The notes beneath the pieces were generated by a model. It was not told the origin of the DNA. It was given only the letters and a program-made list of their open reading frames with translations, and searched no databases. Of a stretch of 64,000 bases of DNA, positions 16,911 through 25,549 are shown one piece after another. Made by a program: the position numbers and the translations under genes. Positions within the stretch are counted from its first letter, which is position 1; every line of letters starts with the position of its first letter. The stretch is taken from contig CAVVOI010000013.1 in the NCBI GenBank assembly GCA_963749825.1, positions 256,038 to 320,037 of the forward strand. The letters are read 5' to 3'. The stretch comes from UBA11865 sp963749825 (GTDB lineage: Bacteria; Chloroflexota; Anaerolineae; Promineifilales; Promineifilaceae).

Positions 16911-19538
16911 TTATGCTTCCAGATTATTTATGATGGCTTGCTGATTTAGCCTTGCGCCTTCCACTAACAGCAGCGCCAATTTGTTATCATCGGTTATGGA
17001 CTCCAGTGATTCACGTAGTGGTTCTATTCGCCACTGAACTAGCGAAGCCGGTAAGCCAGTCTGCGCTAACGCAAAACCTAGAAGATACGCTGCCTTCTCC
17101 TCAGCTAATAGGTCCTTATATAAAAGAGCGAAATCCAATAATGTCTCGATGAAACGAATGCCACCATTCGACAGACTGTGTTCGAGCGCCCGGTCGAAGG
17201 CCAGCTGAGCGGTCTCCAGTTCGCCTTGCTGCAGGTAGACACGACCTGATAATTGCCACCAACGGGTCTGTTCCTTGCTGTCGTTCCGCCGTTCTAAGAT
17301 CGGGCGCGACTCTCGTAATAAGCCACGGGCTTTCTGAGGCTGCCCAACCTGCCAGGCTAATTGCCCGAGATCAAGCAGGCACGTCAGCGCGTTGCCCTCA
17401 TCGCCAAGCTGTTCGAACTCGGCCAGGCTTTCCTGTAGGAGTTCTTCTGCCTTCTTGAAATCACCAACAGCCAGGTACGTTTCACCCAAGTAACTAAGCG
17501 CTTCGCTGGCCAATCTTGGCAAGGAAAGTTCGCACCATAGAACATACTCCTCCTCAAAATTGCTGCAGGCCAATTCGTATCGCCCTTGATGCAAATTGAG
17601 ATGGCCAAGATTACGCAGCGCAAAGGCGATCCCTTCTTGATCGCCCAGCGACCGGCTGACGGCCAGGCCGCGTTCTATACTTAATTGGGCTTCCCCATAT
17701 CGGCCCTGTTGTCGGTAGTGCGCTCCCAACATACCCAGAGAAAAAGCCATCCCATAAGGATTGCCAATCTCTTCAAAGATATCGAGGCTTTCAAGGCAGC
17801 GTCGTTCTCTTTCCAATGGATCGCGCGCAGTCACGTTCTCAAATACTGACAATAATTGTGGCCAGGCTAAGTCTTCGCGAGCCCCTAAGTTCCGAAGGAT
17901 CGCCAGTGCTTTGCTGACAGCCGGCATAGCTTGGTCTGCCCCGTGAGTTCGGCTATGTTCCAACCCATAGCTGGCCAATGCTTTGCCGTAAACAATGCCT
18001 TGTAATCCTTCCGGGTCCTGCATATGAAGGGCGTCAACCGCCAATCGCATCGCCGCCTCACCCTCTACATAATTGGCGCGCAAATTGTAGAACCAGTCGA
18101 GTGGAAACAACATTTTCCGCAGATCTTCTAGCCGCCGGCCCTTGACAGCCCATCTCCAGGCAGAACGCAGATTATCGAGGTCGGCTAGCATGACCCTGTG
18201 GTCACCGCGATAAAGGGACTCCATCTGTCCGGCAGCTAATGTAGCGAAATAGGCGCAATGGGCATCACGTATCGTACCGCTTTCTCCGCGCCCCGTTAAT
18301 TGTTCGGCAGCAAATTGGCGCAACAAATCATGAACAGAAAATCTATCCTCGTCAATCCGTTGAATGAGCGATTTGTCGAATAGGGTTGATAGCGTATACA
18401 GATCGGTGCCGGTTACCTGGTGCGCGGCCTCGTGTGTAAAACTACTTTGGAAAACGGCCAGCCGGGCGAATGAGATGCGTTGGTCGTCGTTCAGTAAATT
18501 CCACGACCGGTTGATCACGGTTCGCATGTCTGAGGTACTGGTTCCTAGGAACTCAAGACCTCGATTCAATTCCTGCTCGATGTCGGCTACCGGCAACATG
18601 CGCATCCAGTCGGCCGCCAGTTCGATTGCCAGAGGCATGCCTTCCAGCCGTAAACAAATACGCCGGATCGATGACAACGCCGTCAGTTTCAGAGAGTGGT
18701 TTGAGATTCGGCCGGTTGCTTGTAGGAATAGTTTCACGGCGTCCATCGCCTCGGGTTCCTCGTTTTCATCTGGGGAAATTTTCAGGCCTTTGATGGTGTA
18801 CAGCACTTCACCAGGAATATTTAGCCGTTCGCGGGAAGTAATCAAGAACCTGCAGACCGGCGCATCTGCGAGTACTTCAGAGATGAACAGCGACCCTGAC
18901 AAGAGATGTTCGAATCCATCCAATATGATCAACAGCTTTTTCTCTCGGAGGTAAGGTACTAGGGTGCGTTTGGGATCTTCCCCGCCTTGTGGCGACAACT
19001 CGAGAGCTGCTGATATCGCTACTGCAATATACTCTTCGGCCGTTGTGAAAACGTATTCTGCGTTATCCTGCGCAGAAAAAGTAACCCAACAAACACCATC
19101 AACGAAGTGATCATTAACTAATTTCGCCACCTGCAGGGCTAATCTCGTTTTGCCCATGCCACCGGGCCCAGTCACGGTAACCAATCGCGACTCGGAATCG
19201 ACGAGCGTTGTTGTCAGGTAGCTTATTTCCTGCTCTCGGCCGATAAATGGGGTTAAGGGGATAGGTGAGTTGTCATGCGGCTGCTGCGTTTGCTCCGCTT
19301 TCTGAGCCAAAATCCCCAACTGCCGTGCATAGGTGATCGCTTCGGCGCGATTGTTGGCGCCCAGCTTGTTATAAATTTGGCGCACATGCCATTTGACAGT
19401 GGTGAGCGAGATATATAGTTGTTCGGCGATCTCGGCATTTGTACGTCGTCTGGCCTTCAAAAGTAAAACCTCTAACTCGCGTTCGGTTAGAGATATATCG
19501 CCGATAACGTCGCGCCGCCTCGCATGGCTAGTACCCAT
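16911..19538 (-). CDS. Large regulator: N-terminal LuxR-type HTH, NB-ARC-like ATPase, TPR repeats
   Basis: About 875 residues from ATG 19538, chosen because AAGGAG lies just upstream; an in-frame start at 19574 would make the site part of the gene. Order: GerE-type helix-turn-helix at residues about 10-75 (LTERELEVLLLKARRRTNAEIAEQ region, TTVKWHVRQIYNKLGANNR); STAND/NB-ARC ATPase at about 100-400 with Walker A GPGGMGKTRLALQ and Walker B LLIILDGFEHLL; then about ten TPR-like helical repeats (LGMLGAHYRQQGRYGEAQLS and similar). STAND regulators oligomerise on ATP after sensing a ligand through the repeats. The HTH at the N-terminus is opposite to MalT-type LALs. The target genes are unknown; divergent and neighbouring genes give no clue. 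Confidence 0.87.
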   Translation of the reverse strand: MGTSHARRRDVIGDISLTERELEVLLLKARRRTNAEIAEQLYISLTTVKWHVRQIYNKLGANNRAEAITYARQLGILAQKAEQTQQPHDNSPIPLTPFIGREQEISYLTTTLVDSESRLVTVTGPGGMGKTRLALQVAKLVNDHFVDGVCWVTFSAQDNAEYVFTTAEEYIAVAISAALELSPQGGEDPKRTLVPYLREKKLLIILDGFEHLLSGSLFISEVLADAPVCRFLITSRERLNIPGEVLYTIKGLKISPDENEEPEAMDAVKLFLQATGRISNHSLKLTALSSIRRICLRLEGMPLAIELAADWMRMLPVADIEQELNRGLEFLGTSTSDMRTVINRSWNLLNDDQRISFARLAVFQSSFTHEAAHQVTGTDLYTLSTLFDKSLIQRIDEDRFSVHDLLRQFAAEQLTGRGESGTIRDAHCAYFATLAAGQMESLYRGDHRVMLADLDNLRSAWRWAVKGRRLEDLRKMLFPLDWFYNLRANYVEGEAAMRLAVDALHMQDPEGLQGIVYGKALASYGLEHSRTHGADQAMPAVSKALAILRNLGAREDLAWPQLLSVFENVTARDPLERERRCLESLDIFEEIGNPYGMAFSLGMLGAHYRQQGRYGEAQLSIERGLAVSRSLGDQEGIAFALRNLGHLNLHQGRYELACSNFEEEYVLWCELSLPRLASEALSYLGETYLAVGDFKKAEELLQESLAEFEQLGDEGNALTCLLDLGQLAWQVGQPQKARGLLRESRPILERRNDSKEQTRWWQLSGRVYLQQGELETAQLAFDRALEHSLSNGGIRFIETLLDFALLYKDLLAEEKAAYLLGFALAQTGLPASLVQWRIEPLRESLESITDDNKLALLLVEGARLNQQAIINNLEA

Positions 19539-19744
19539 CAGCCTCTCCTTGGGACCATAAACCACTGCTAACATGCAGTCTAAAGGTAGGGCAGAGGAGA
19601 GTCAATATTGTGAAATATTGCACAATACCACATAGGCCATGGCGGGTCTAAACGTAAGCTGCGGAACTGAATTAACCCGAAAAGAGCACCATAATAAGGT
19701 GCCCTAGTCAAAACCAGACTGCCATCCAGCGATTCAAAAGTAAC

Positions 19745-19784
19745 ACAGGCCGGTGGCCTGTTCCATGGAACCTGTTTTTTTTTA
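19745..19784 (+). promoter_or_regulatory. Hairpin and T run in the leader of a gene remnant
   Basis: ACAGGCC-ggt-GGCCTGT forms a 7-bp hairpin (19745-19761). The left arm can alternatively pair with CCTGT at 19771-19775, which is followed directly by nine T residues. This looks like a terminator or attenuator in front of the DUF427 remnant. It may now be non-functional. Confidence 0.35.
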
Positions 19785-19798
19785 GGAGAACGAAACTA

Positions 19799-19879
19799 AT
19801 GGCTAAAGCAATCTGGAAAAGTGTCGTGCTTGCGAAAAGTGACGAATCGAGTTTGGCAAACAGTCGCGGCAGCTCATGA
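19799..19879 (+). pseudogene. DUF427-type gene remnant (N-terminus only)
   Basis: A 26-codon frame preceded by a good AGGAG site begins MAKAIWKSVVLAKSDES and ends at TGA 19877. The first 17 residues follow the start of DUF427 proteins (a KAIW...VLAESD pattern, from memory of the family), which normally run to about 95 or more residues. The remainder of the gene is missing, replaced by sequence leading to the VOC gene on the other strand. The intact start signals and abrupt loss indicate a deletion. Confidence 0.45.
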
Positions 19880-19913
19880 TGATTTGTCCAAAATTGCTAA
19901 TTAACATAATGTT

Positions 19914-20312
19914 CTATCTGGCTTCACTTATCTCCAGCAAATGTCCGTCTGGATCTCTAAAGAAACAGCGAACTTCTCCGCCCCAATCGGTCGGAGGTGT
20001 CATAAACTCCGCTCCCCGAGATCTCAGTTCGTCGTACGCCACCGGGCAATCCGGTACACGAATGGTCATAGCGTGACTCACATCGTTCGGGTTATGTGGC
20101 GCGGAAAAAGTCACCTGGGGCTTATCTTTCGTTGGCTCGCCGCCGGTCACCAACAGCAGCCAGCTATCAAGAAACGACAAAACACAGGAAGTCCCCCCAT
20201 ACTCTCTGTAGATCTCAGCCCCCAGGACATCAGTATAAAACGTTTTCGATCGTTCCATTTCGTCGACTACCAGAATATGAGTCAACGCCATATCTTCATT
20301 TGGAAATTCCAT
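19914..20312 (-). CDS. VOC-superfamily protein (glyoxalase/bleomycin-resistance fold)
   Basis: 132 residues. Two beta-alpha-beta-beta-beta modules are visible: ALTHILVVDEMERSKTFYTD in the first and AMTIRVPDCPVAYDELRSRG in the second, ending with FFRDPDGHLLEISEAR, whose Glu is a usual metal ligand. Members include dioxygenases, glyoxalase I and drug-binding proteins. The substrate is unknown. AAAGGTAG upstream of the ATG acts as a ribosome binding site. It lies downstream of the Memo gene on the same strand but 114 bp away. Confidence 0.85.
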   Translation of the reverse strand: MEFPNEDMALTHILVVDEMERSKTFYTDVLGAEIYREYGGTSCVLSFLDSWLLLVTGGEPTKDKPQVTFSAPHNPNDVSHAMTIRVPDCPVAYDELRSRGAEFMTPPTDWGGEVRCFFRDPDGHLLEISEAR

Positions 20313-20426
20313 TTTCAGCTACCTTTATGATTTTCTGGCTGAGGCCATTACTCTGATCTGCTGGATTTGTAGAGTTGGGGTGCGTACTAAAGTTGAAGCA
20401 GCGATCCGAAGCTGCCCAAGATTCAA

Positions 20427-21677
20427 TCAAGCAACATGCCGCAGATTGAGACCAAAGAAGCATCTTGCTTGATCTGCCGGACATTGCTCGTAAGCAATCT
20501 CTGTCCCCTGGCCCAGACCCAAATAACGCAGCATCAGATAGATGGATGAAAAACCACAAATCCGGTTTTTATCACCAACCCTGGCCACTTCACTATAAAA
20601 ACGGCCGGCATCCCCTTGACCTATAGCCTCCATCAAACTTTTATCGCTTGAGATCAGGTTAGTCCGTCGATCAGTATCCATGATAAAATCATCGCCAAAG
20701 TTGGGGCCAACATGAGCCAGATCCACCGACGCCACAGCCAAGACCTTCTTTCCAACCGTAGCCGCTTTTAAGCTTTCGAGGAAGGCATTTAACTTGGGAT
20801 CCTGGTCGGGATGGTTGCCATTCATGACGAATTCGTGAAACGATCCACAGAGGATGGGCACAACTGGTGGCGGATCATTCCCCCGAATGTGGTGCAGCCA
20901 CACGGCCGATAACTCGATTGAATGTTCCTTGCGGTGGTGTAGCTCTTCATCATAAGCCGACGGCCCAATAGCCTCGGCCAACCGATCCACTAGATTTGAG
21001 TCAGTTGGTAGAACACCAAGCGGCGTGGCATAGGGTATTTGGGTTAGTGTTATGCTGCCTGGGCTGCCATTATGATCGGTGCCGAAAATCAAAACCAGAT
21101 CAGCTTCCTCGACGGCCGCTTTCGCCCGTCGCCAGACCTGGGCATAAACCGGCCCGCCCCGCTGGTAATCAATATGCGGTGATATGATGCCCCGGCCGGT
21201 CCAAGGCTGCCAGCCATCCAGGTTGTCTTCCTCTCCATAGGCGTCGAAGACTTGCGCCAATTGTTCCGCTTCGGCCGGGTAGCCTAGACCTGCCAGCGTC
21301 GGCAAGCGATAAGGTTGAGAGCGATAAGTTAACAACTGTTCGCCGATGATTTTTTTGGTTCGTTCATTGTCCAGCAAACAGGCTTCATCCAGTTGATTTA
21401 GGGTGCTGCGGACCAAATCAGGATCGATATCAGGGCCATATAATGCAAACAACTCGGCCTCAATATCTTCAATTTCGCGGCTGCCGTCGAAATAGATGAG
21501 GATTTGAGCCAGGGCCGGTGTCAGGATAATCTGGTAATCGCTTAATTCCAGTGGATCGCGCAACAACCACATCTGTTGATCTTGATAAATAACCGGTTGG
21601 AAATCCAGAGGTCGTAGGCGAGGCTTTTGAGACAAGCTTGATTCTCCAGTTAGAGTTTGTTCTTTTGATGCAAGCAT
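20427..21677 (-). CDS. amrB: AmmeMemoRadiSam system protein B (MEMO1 family) with an N-terminal extension
   Basis: About 416 residues from ATG 21677 (a TTG two codons earlier is possible). The C-terminal 280 residues are the Memo fold: SPHIDYQRGGPVYAQ, IFGTDHNG, a HRKEHSIE segment, LAVASVDLAHVGP and ICGFSSIYLML. The two His and the Cys positions that bind metal in MEMO proteins appear present. Residues about 20-125 form an extra domain (LTPALAQILIYFDGSREIEDIEAELF without the first two residues) resembling PqqD/RRE-like winged helices. Memo proteins normally occur with an AMMECR1 protein and a radical SAM enzyme; neither is in this window. Function of the system is unsettled. Confidence 0.85.
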   Translation of the reverse strand: MLASKEQTLTGESSLSQKPRLRPLDFQPVIYQDQQMWLLRDPLELSDYQIILTPALAQILIYFDGSREIEDIEAELFALYGPDIDPDLVRSTLNQLDEACLLDNERTKKIIGEQLLTYRSQPYRLPTLAGLGYPAEAEQLAQVFDAYGEEDNLDGWQPWTGRGIISPHIDYQRGGPVYAQVWRRAKAAVEEADLVLIFGTDHNGSPGSITLTQIPYATPLGVLPTDSNLVDRLAEAIGPSAYDEELHHRKEHSIELSAVWLHHIRGNDPPPVVPILCGSFHEFVMNGNHPDQDPKLNAFLESLKAATVGKKVLAVASVDLAHVGPNFGDDFIMDTDRRTNLISSDKSLMEAIGQGDAGRFYSEVARVGDKNRICGFSSIYLMLRYLGLGQGTEIAYEQCPADQARCFFGLNLRHVA

Positions 21678-21735
21678 TAACAATTTCGCGATAAACTTCT
21701 ATAATCAGTCCATACCAATGCTCAAGTATCCGTAG

Positions 21736-23298
21736 ATGGCTTCAAACATGCAAGAAGAGCCGCAAAGCGAAACTGAAGAACGCCGGAATACTCCACTTTG
21801 GATGGTTGCTCTGGGCGGCCTAGCCTTGGTCGCTCTGATCTGTTTGCTTATTGGCGCAGTCACGGTTTTCACCTCCGATAGACCCTCATTGCCTACGGTT
21901 GCCGCCCAGGCGGTGTTTGAAGCTCTGCCTATAATGGGGCCAGAGGATCCGGACACGCCAGCGCCACCGGCTACAGCGGCGCCATTGGTTCCCCAGCCCG
22001 GCGGCCGTTCGGCCGGAGATCCCTACATCCCTGAATTAGGCAACAGTGGTTATGATGTCCAGCGTTATACCATCCAATTAGCCCTGGATCCGGCCATTGA
22101 TCACGTCGAGGGAGCGACCACCATTGAGGCTACCAGTACCCTACACGGTTTATCTGAGATCTCTCTGGATTTCGCCGGTTTTGACGTTGGCTCAGTCACG
22201 GTAGATGGTCGGGCGGCCGGATTTACCAGGGAAGACAAAAAAATTATCGTGGCTTTGCCTGAACCGTTACCGGCTGAAAAAACCTTCAACCTGGCGATCA
22301 GTTACAGAGGCAGCCCCTTATACGAGCCATCGCCATATTTGCGCTTTGTCGATCACCTGGGCCTGCATTACCCGGACGGGGAAACCATCTTCGCCATTGC
22401 CGAGCCCGATGGGGCCCGATATTGGTTCCCGGCCAATGACCACCCCCGCGACAAAGCCACTTTCCGCTTCGAGTTATTAGTGCCCGAAGGCTTGGTGGCA
22501 GTGGCCAATGGCCAGTTAATCGAGCAACGATCGGCCGCGTTACCCGGCGGCGAATTGGGTAACCTCTTCATCTGGGAACACAATTTTCCGATGGCCCCCT
22601 ATCTGGCCCTGGTGGCGGCCGGAGCCTATGAACAGATCAACGGTCAAACGCCCGCGGGCACCCCTTTGCGACACTACGCGATGCCTGAACAGCGGGAAGA
22701 AATCTTGGAAATTGCGGCCGAGGCCGGATCGGCCCTTGATTGGATGGTATCCTTATTGGGACCCTATCCTTTCGAGACCTTTGGCTACGTCACCGCCCAG
22801 GTTCCTGGGGGTTCAATGGAAACCCAGAGCCTGGTCTTGCTTTCAGACAGCATGATCGGCAAAAAGACGGCCGTGCATGAATTAGCACATATGTGGTTCG
22901 GAAATTGGGTCAGCCTGGATAGTTGGTCGGAAATGTGGCGCAACGAGGGCTTCGCTACTTACATCCAGATGATGTGGGAAAACCGGCATGATCCCGAAGA
23001 GTTGGAACTGCAAATAGCGGCCGTTAGTTCAGTCGTCGAGGGCAACGATAAACATTATCCCTTGAACCAGCCCCCGCCGGAGTACCTGTTTGAATTGAAC
23101 GTCTATTTTGAGGGAGCATTGGCTGCCCACGCCTTACACCAGGAGATGGGCGACGAGGCTTTTTTCTCCGGTTTGCGGACCTACTTCCAGAACTATGGTG
23201 GCGGCACAGCCAGCGATGCGCAATTTAAGGCCGTGATGGAAGCCGCCGCCGGCCGGTCGCTAGATGAACTTTTCGCTCAGTGGTTTCCTCAAGCCTGA
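21736..23298 (+). CDS. Membrane-anchored M1-family metallopeptidase
   Basis: 520 residues. One transmembrane helix at about 23-46 (LGGLALVALICLLIGAVTVF) anchors the protein, with a Pro-rich stalk to residue 90 and the catalytic domain outside. The N-terminal beta domain (residues 100-280) is followed by the gluzincin site H381ELAH385 with E404 in NEGFATY, spaced as in M1 aminopeptidases. GGSMETQ occupies the position of the usual GAMEN exopeptidase loop. It lacks the C-terminal helical domain of PepN, giving a compact form. Likely role: trimming of peptides outside the cell. The gene is divergent from amrB with about 58 bp between starts. Confidence 0.92.
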   Translation: MASNMQEEPQSETEERRNTPLWMVALGGLALVALICLLIGAVTVFTSDRPSLPTVAAQAVFEALPIMGPEDPDTPAPPATAAPLVPQPGGRSAGDPYIPELGNSGYDVQRYTIQLALDPAIDHVEGATTIEATSTLHGLSEISLDFAGFDVGSVTVDGRAAGFTREDKKIIVALPEPLPAEKTFNLAISYRGSPLYEPSPYLRFVDHLGLHYPDGETIFAIAEPDGARYWFPANDHPRDKATFRFELLVPEGLVAVANGQLIEQRSAALPGGELGNLFIWEHNFPMAPYLALVAAGAYEQINGQTPAGTPLRHYAMPEQREEILEIAAEAGSALDWMVSLLGPYPFETFGYVTAQVPGGSMETQSLVLLSDSMIGKKTAVHELAHMWFGNWVSLDSWSEMWRNEGFATYIQMMWENRHDPEELELQIAAVSSVVEGNDKHYPLNQPPPEYLFELNVYFEGALAAHALHQEMGDEAFFSGLRTYFQNYGGGTASDAQFKAVMEAAAGRSLDELFAQWFPQA

Positions 23299-23317
23299 TG
23301 CGTCGTCCGTTGGTTGC

Positions 23318-24016
23318 TTAGGGGCAGGACATGGCAAAACCCAAGCCCTCTAAAACAGGGCCTCCCAGGCTGCAATAAAGGATATCTGGCGCCAGGGCAT
23401 CAAGTACGAATAGGCTGCCGGCGCAGAAAACGATCAAAAAAATCACTAGGCATCCGCAGCCGATTAAATACCGATTGCGCGAACTGGATTCCGTCTGGGC
23501 GGGTGGCAAGGATTCTTGAGGCTCGGTAAAAGTTCTTGGCGGTGGCTGAGATACAGCCTCGTACTCAACCACGGGGGGAGGAGGCGCCTGATATTCGGGC
23601 TGGGGTGTCTGAACAGCGCCTTCCCATACCGGAGCCGCATCGGGATTGGCCACCGTCTGGTCCATATCCGGCACGGGCTCTGCTTTGATGATCGTCGCAT
23701 CCATTGCTGAAGTAGCATCTATAAAAGTTATGTTGGTCGCTTCGCCCACTTCGATCAGATCTCCGTTGCGCAAGGGTGTTGCGACGGAGATGCGGTGTTC
23801 GTTGACGAAGGTGCCATTTGTGCTGCCAAGATCTTCGATGACATAACGGCCGCCCTGAAAAATGATCTGGGCATGACGCCGCGACACTTCCGGATCGTAC
23901 AACACAACTTCATTGATCGCCTCGCGGCCGAGGACGGTGGTTTCACCGCTTATTTCATATTCTTGTTGTGGCGCCGAACCATGGCGAATAATTAACGAGG
24001 CCCCGGTATTATTCAT
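23318..24016 (-). CDS. FHA-domain protein with C-terminal membrane anchor
   Basis: About 232 residues from ATG 24016; a GTG at 24028 directly abuts the AAGGAG site and is less likely. The FHA domain covers residues 8-90 with the phosphothreonine-binding signature VLGREAINEVVL, PEVSRRHAQI and DLGSTNGTFVNE. A Pro/Glu/Gln-rich linker follows, then one transmembrane helix (CLVIFLIVFCAGSLFVLDAL) and a short tail. It should sense phosphorylated partners of Ser/Thr kinases at the membrane. No kinase or phosphatase gene is adjacent. The gene is convergent with the M1 peptidase. Confidence 0.88.
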   Translation of the reverse strand: MNNTGASLIIRHGSAPQQEYEISGETTVLGREAINEVVLYDPEVSRRHAQIIFQGGRYVIEDLGSTNGTFVNEHRISVATPLRNGDLIEVGEATNITFIDATSAMDATIIKAEPVPDMDQTVANPDAAPVWEGAVQTPQPEYQAPPPPVVEYEAVSQPPPRTFTEPQESLPPAQTESSSRNRYLIGCGCLVIFLIVFCAGSLFVLDALAPDILYCSLGGPVLEGLGFAMSCP

Positions 24017-24110
24017 GGCTGAGAGCACTCCTTATTGTTTTGAAGAGAGCACAATACGACTAGATGCTGGCAATATACAAATAAGGTTACCATTTGTCAA
24101 TCTGAAGACT

Positions 24111-24746
24111 CTAAAGAACCGACATCTGGCGCAGGTATTCGCGGAATAAGGCTGGTGTTGTGAATGTGTGTGTGTGAATGCCCAATCGCGACGCCGATGC
24201 CGTATATCTGGGGACGTCATCTGTGAAAATCGCTTCCTCAGGCTGGACGCCCAATCTATCGAGCGCCAACTGGAAAATGGCCGGATCCGGCTTCACGACG
24301 CCGGCCGAGTGCGAGGTAACAATAACGTCAAACAATTGATCTTGCAGGCCAAAGTCATTGTAAAAGAGGCGACTCATTTCGGTTTCCGACCAGCCTGTAT
24401 TGCTTAATACGGCTAGCTTGAAGCGGCTAGATAGCTCCTGGACCAGAGTGCCCATCTCGAGATTCACTTTTTCTCTCCCATTAAAAACGGTGCTTGAAAT
24501 GGCGTAGATTGCATCAGGATCGATGATCCCTCTTGGCCCTAAGATATCGATCCAAAATTCCTCGCGGTCGATTTCACCTGTGAACCACCTTCGTGCCAGT
24601 TCGCCCTCAAAAAGATAGGACCAGACCTCATCTGGTTCCAGGTGTAGACGTTGGGCTAACCTGACCCGGCGTACCTCATCCTCTGCCGGATCATCGAGGA
24701 CATTTAGAACTTCTCCAAAGTCGAATATGATTGCTTTAATGATCAA
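24111..24746 (-). CDS. HAD-superfamily hydrolase, subfamily IA
   Basis: 211 residues when started at the TTG at 24746, which has GGAGAC upstream and begins right before the HAD core (LIIKAIIFDFGEVL). A start at 24869 would overlap the preceding gene and add 41 residues without homology. Motifs: nucleophile Asp in FDFGEVL; Thr/Ser region LSNTGWS; Lys in VVKPDPAIFQLALDRL; acidic motif FTDDVPRYTAS. The DFG-type motif I is common in YihX-like phosphatases of sugar phosphates. The substrate is unknown. It belongs to a minus-strand run with the following membrane protein and inositol monophosphatase. Confidence 0.82.
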   Translation of the reverse strand: MIIKAIIFDFGEVLNVLDDPAEDEVRRVRLAQRLHLEPDEVWSYLFEGELARRWFTGEIDREEFWIDILGPRGIIDPDAIYAISSTVFNGREKVNLEMGTLVQELSSRFKLAVLSNTGWSETEMSRLFYNDFGLQDQLFDVIVTSHSAGVVKPDPAIFQLALDRLGVQPEEAIFTDDVPRYTASASRLGIHTHTFTTPALFREYLRQMSVL

Positions 24747-24798
24747 AACTTGTCTCCTATCTTGGGTTCGCCAACGTTCTAAAAATAGTTTGTACTGG

Positions 24799-25518
24799 TT
24801 ATGTCGCGGGTTGTTTTGCCGCTTGAAGCAGGCTAGACCAGACGGCGTTTTTGTCGGCCAATTGGTCAAAGGTCAGATAGATGACCCGCCGCAGCTTCGC
24901 GGACTCGCTTTTTTTACTAGGTGCATAGAATTGAAAATTAATCTCCTCAGATTCCGGTCCCCAGGTGGAGAGGTAGGTGATGGCCAATGCCGGTACCGGT
25001 TGGGATCGGAAACAGAGTAGACCGGATTCTACAGTTTCAATAGCCCCCGGCTGAATGAATTCATAGAGGAAACGGCCGGGTGACTTCTCAACCATGATCG
25101 TATGGTCGCCAACAGGAACCCGCCACACTTGGGCCGGCCGGTGTAGAACATATTCCTCTGTTTCGCTCACGCTGAAACGGCCGCTGGCACAGGTTGATAT
25201 TTTATGATTGGCCTCAAGCCCAACAGCCTCCTGCGGTTCATTCTGGGAGCCTAGTACGATGAAACGTTTATAACCAGCCCGTTTCGCACGCCAATAGAGC
25301 AGCCGCATGAGAATGGCCAGTAGGAATCCTAGTGCGACCAACGATATGGGCCAATTGAGGAGTAGAGCTGCCAACGAGAGCAGCAAAGGTCCGTTCTTAA
25401 ACCAGCCGCCAAATGTGAATCCCAGGAACCCATGCCGGTTGGTTCTGTATAAAAAACCATAAGTAGGTCCGGTTATTCGAGCCGCGAAACGCTGGCTAAA
25501 GGAAAGATCTTCCATCAT
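24799..25518 (-). CDS. Hypothetical membrane protein
   Basis: About 239 residues from ATG 25518 (a TTG at 25530 is the alternative). Residues 35-75 contain two hydrophobic helices (PLLLSLAALLLNWPISLVAL, then FLLAILMRLLYW). The remainder is a soluble alpha/beta region with VGDHTIMVEKSPGRFLYEFI and a C-terminal LRRVIYLTFDQLADKNAVW. No family recognised. It sits between the IMPase and HAD genes on the same strand with short gaps, so the three are probably co-transcribed. Confidence 0.7.
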   Translation of the reverse strand: MMEDLSFSQRFAARITGPTYGFLYRTNRHGFLGFTFGGWFKNGPLLLSLAALLLNWPISLVALGFLLAILMRLLYWRAKRAGYKRFIVLGSQNEPQEAVGLEANHKISTCASGRFSVSETEEYVLHRPAQVWRVPVGDHTIMVEKSPGRFLYEFIQPGAIETVESGLLCFRSQPVPALAITYLSTWGPESEEINFQFYAPSKKSESAKLRRVIYLTFDQLADKNAVWSSLLQAAKQPAT

Positions 25519-25549
25519 AAATAATCTCAAACAGCTGCTATCCGTTGTG

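Noticed and set aside
24160..24178. TGTGTGTG tract as a phase-variation repeat
   Set aside because: Only a few dinucleotide units, and the HAD frame covering it is intact.
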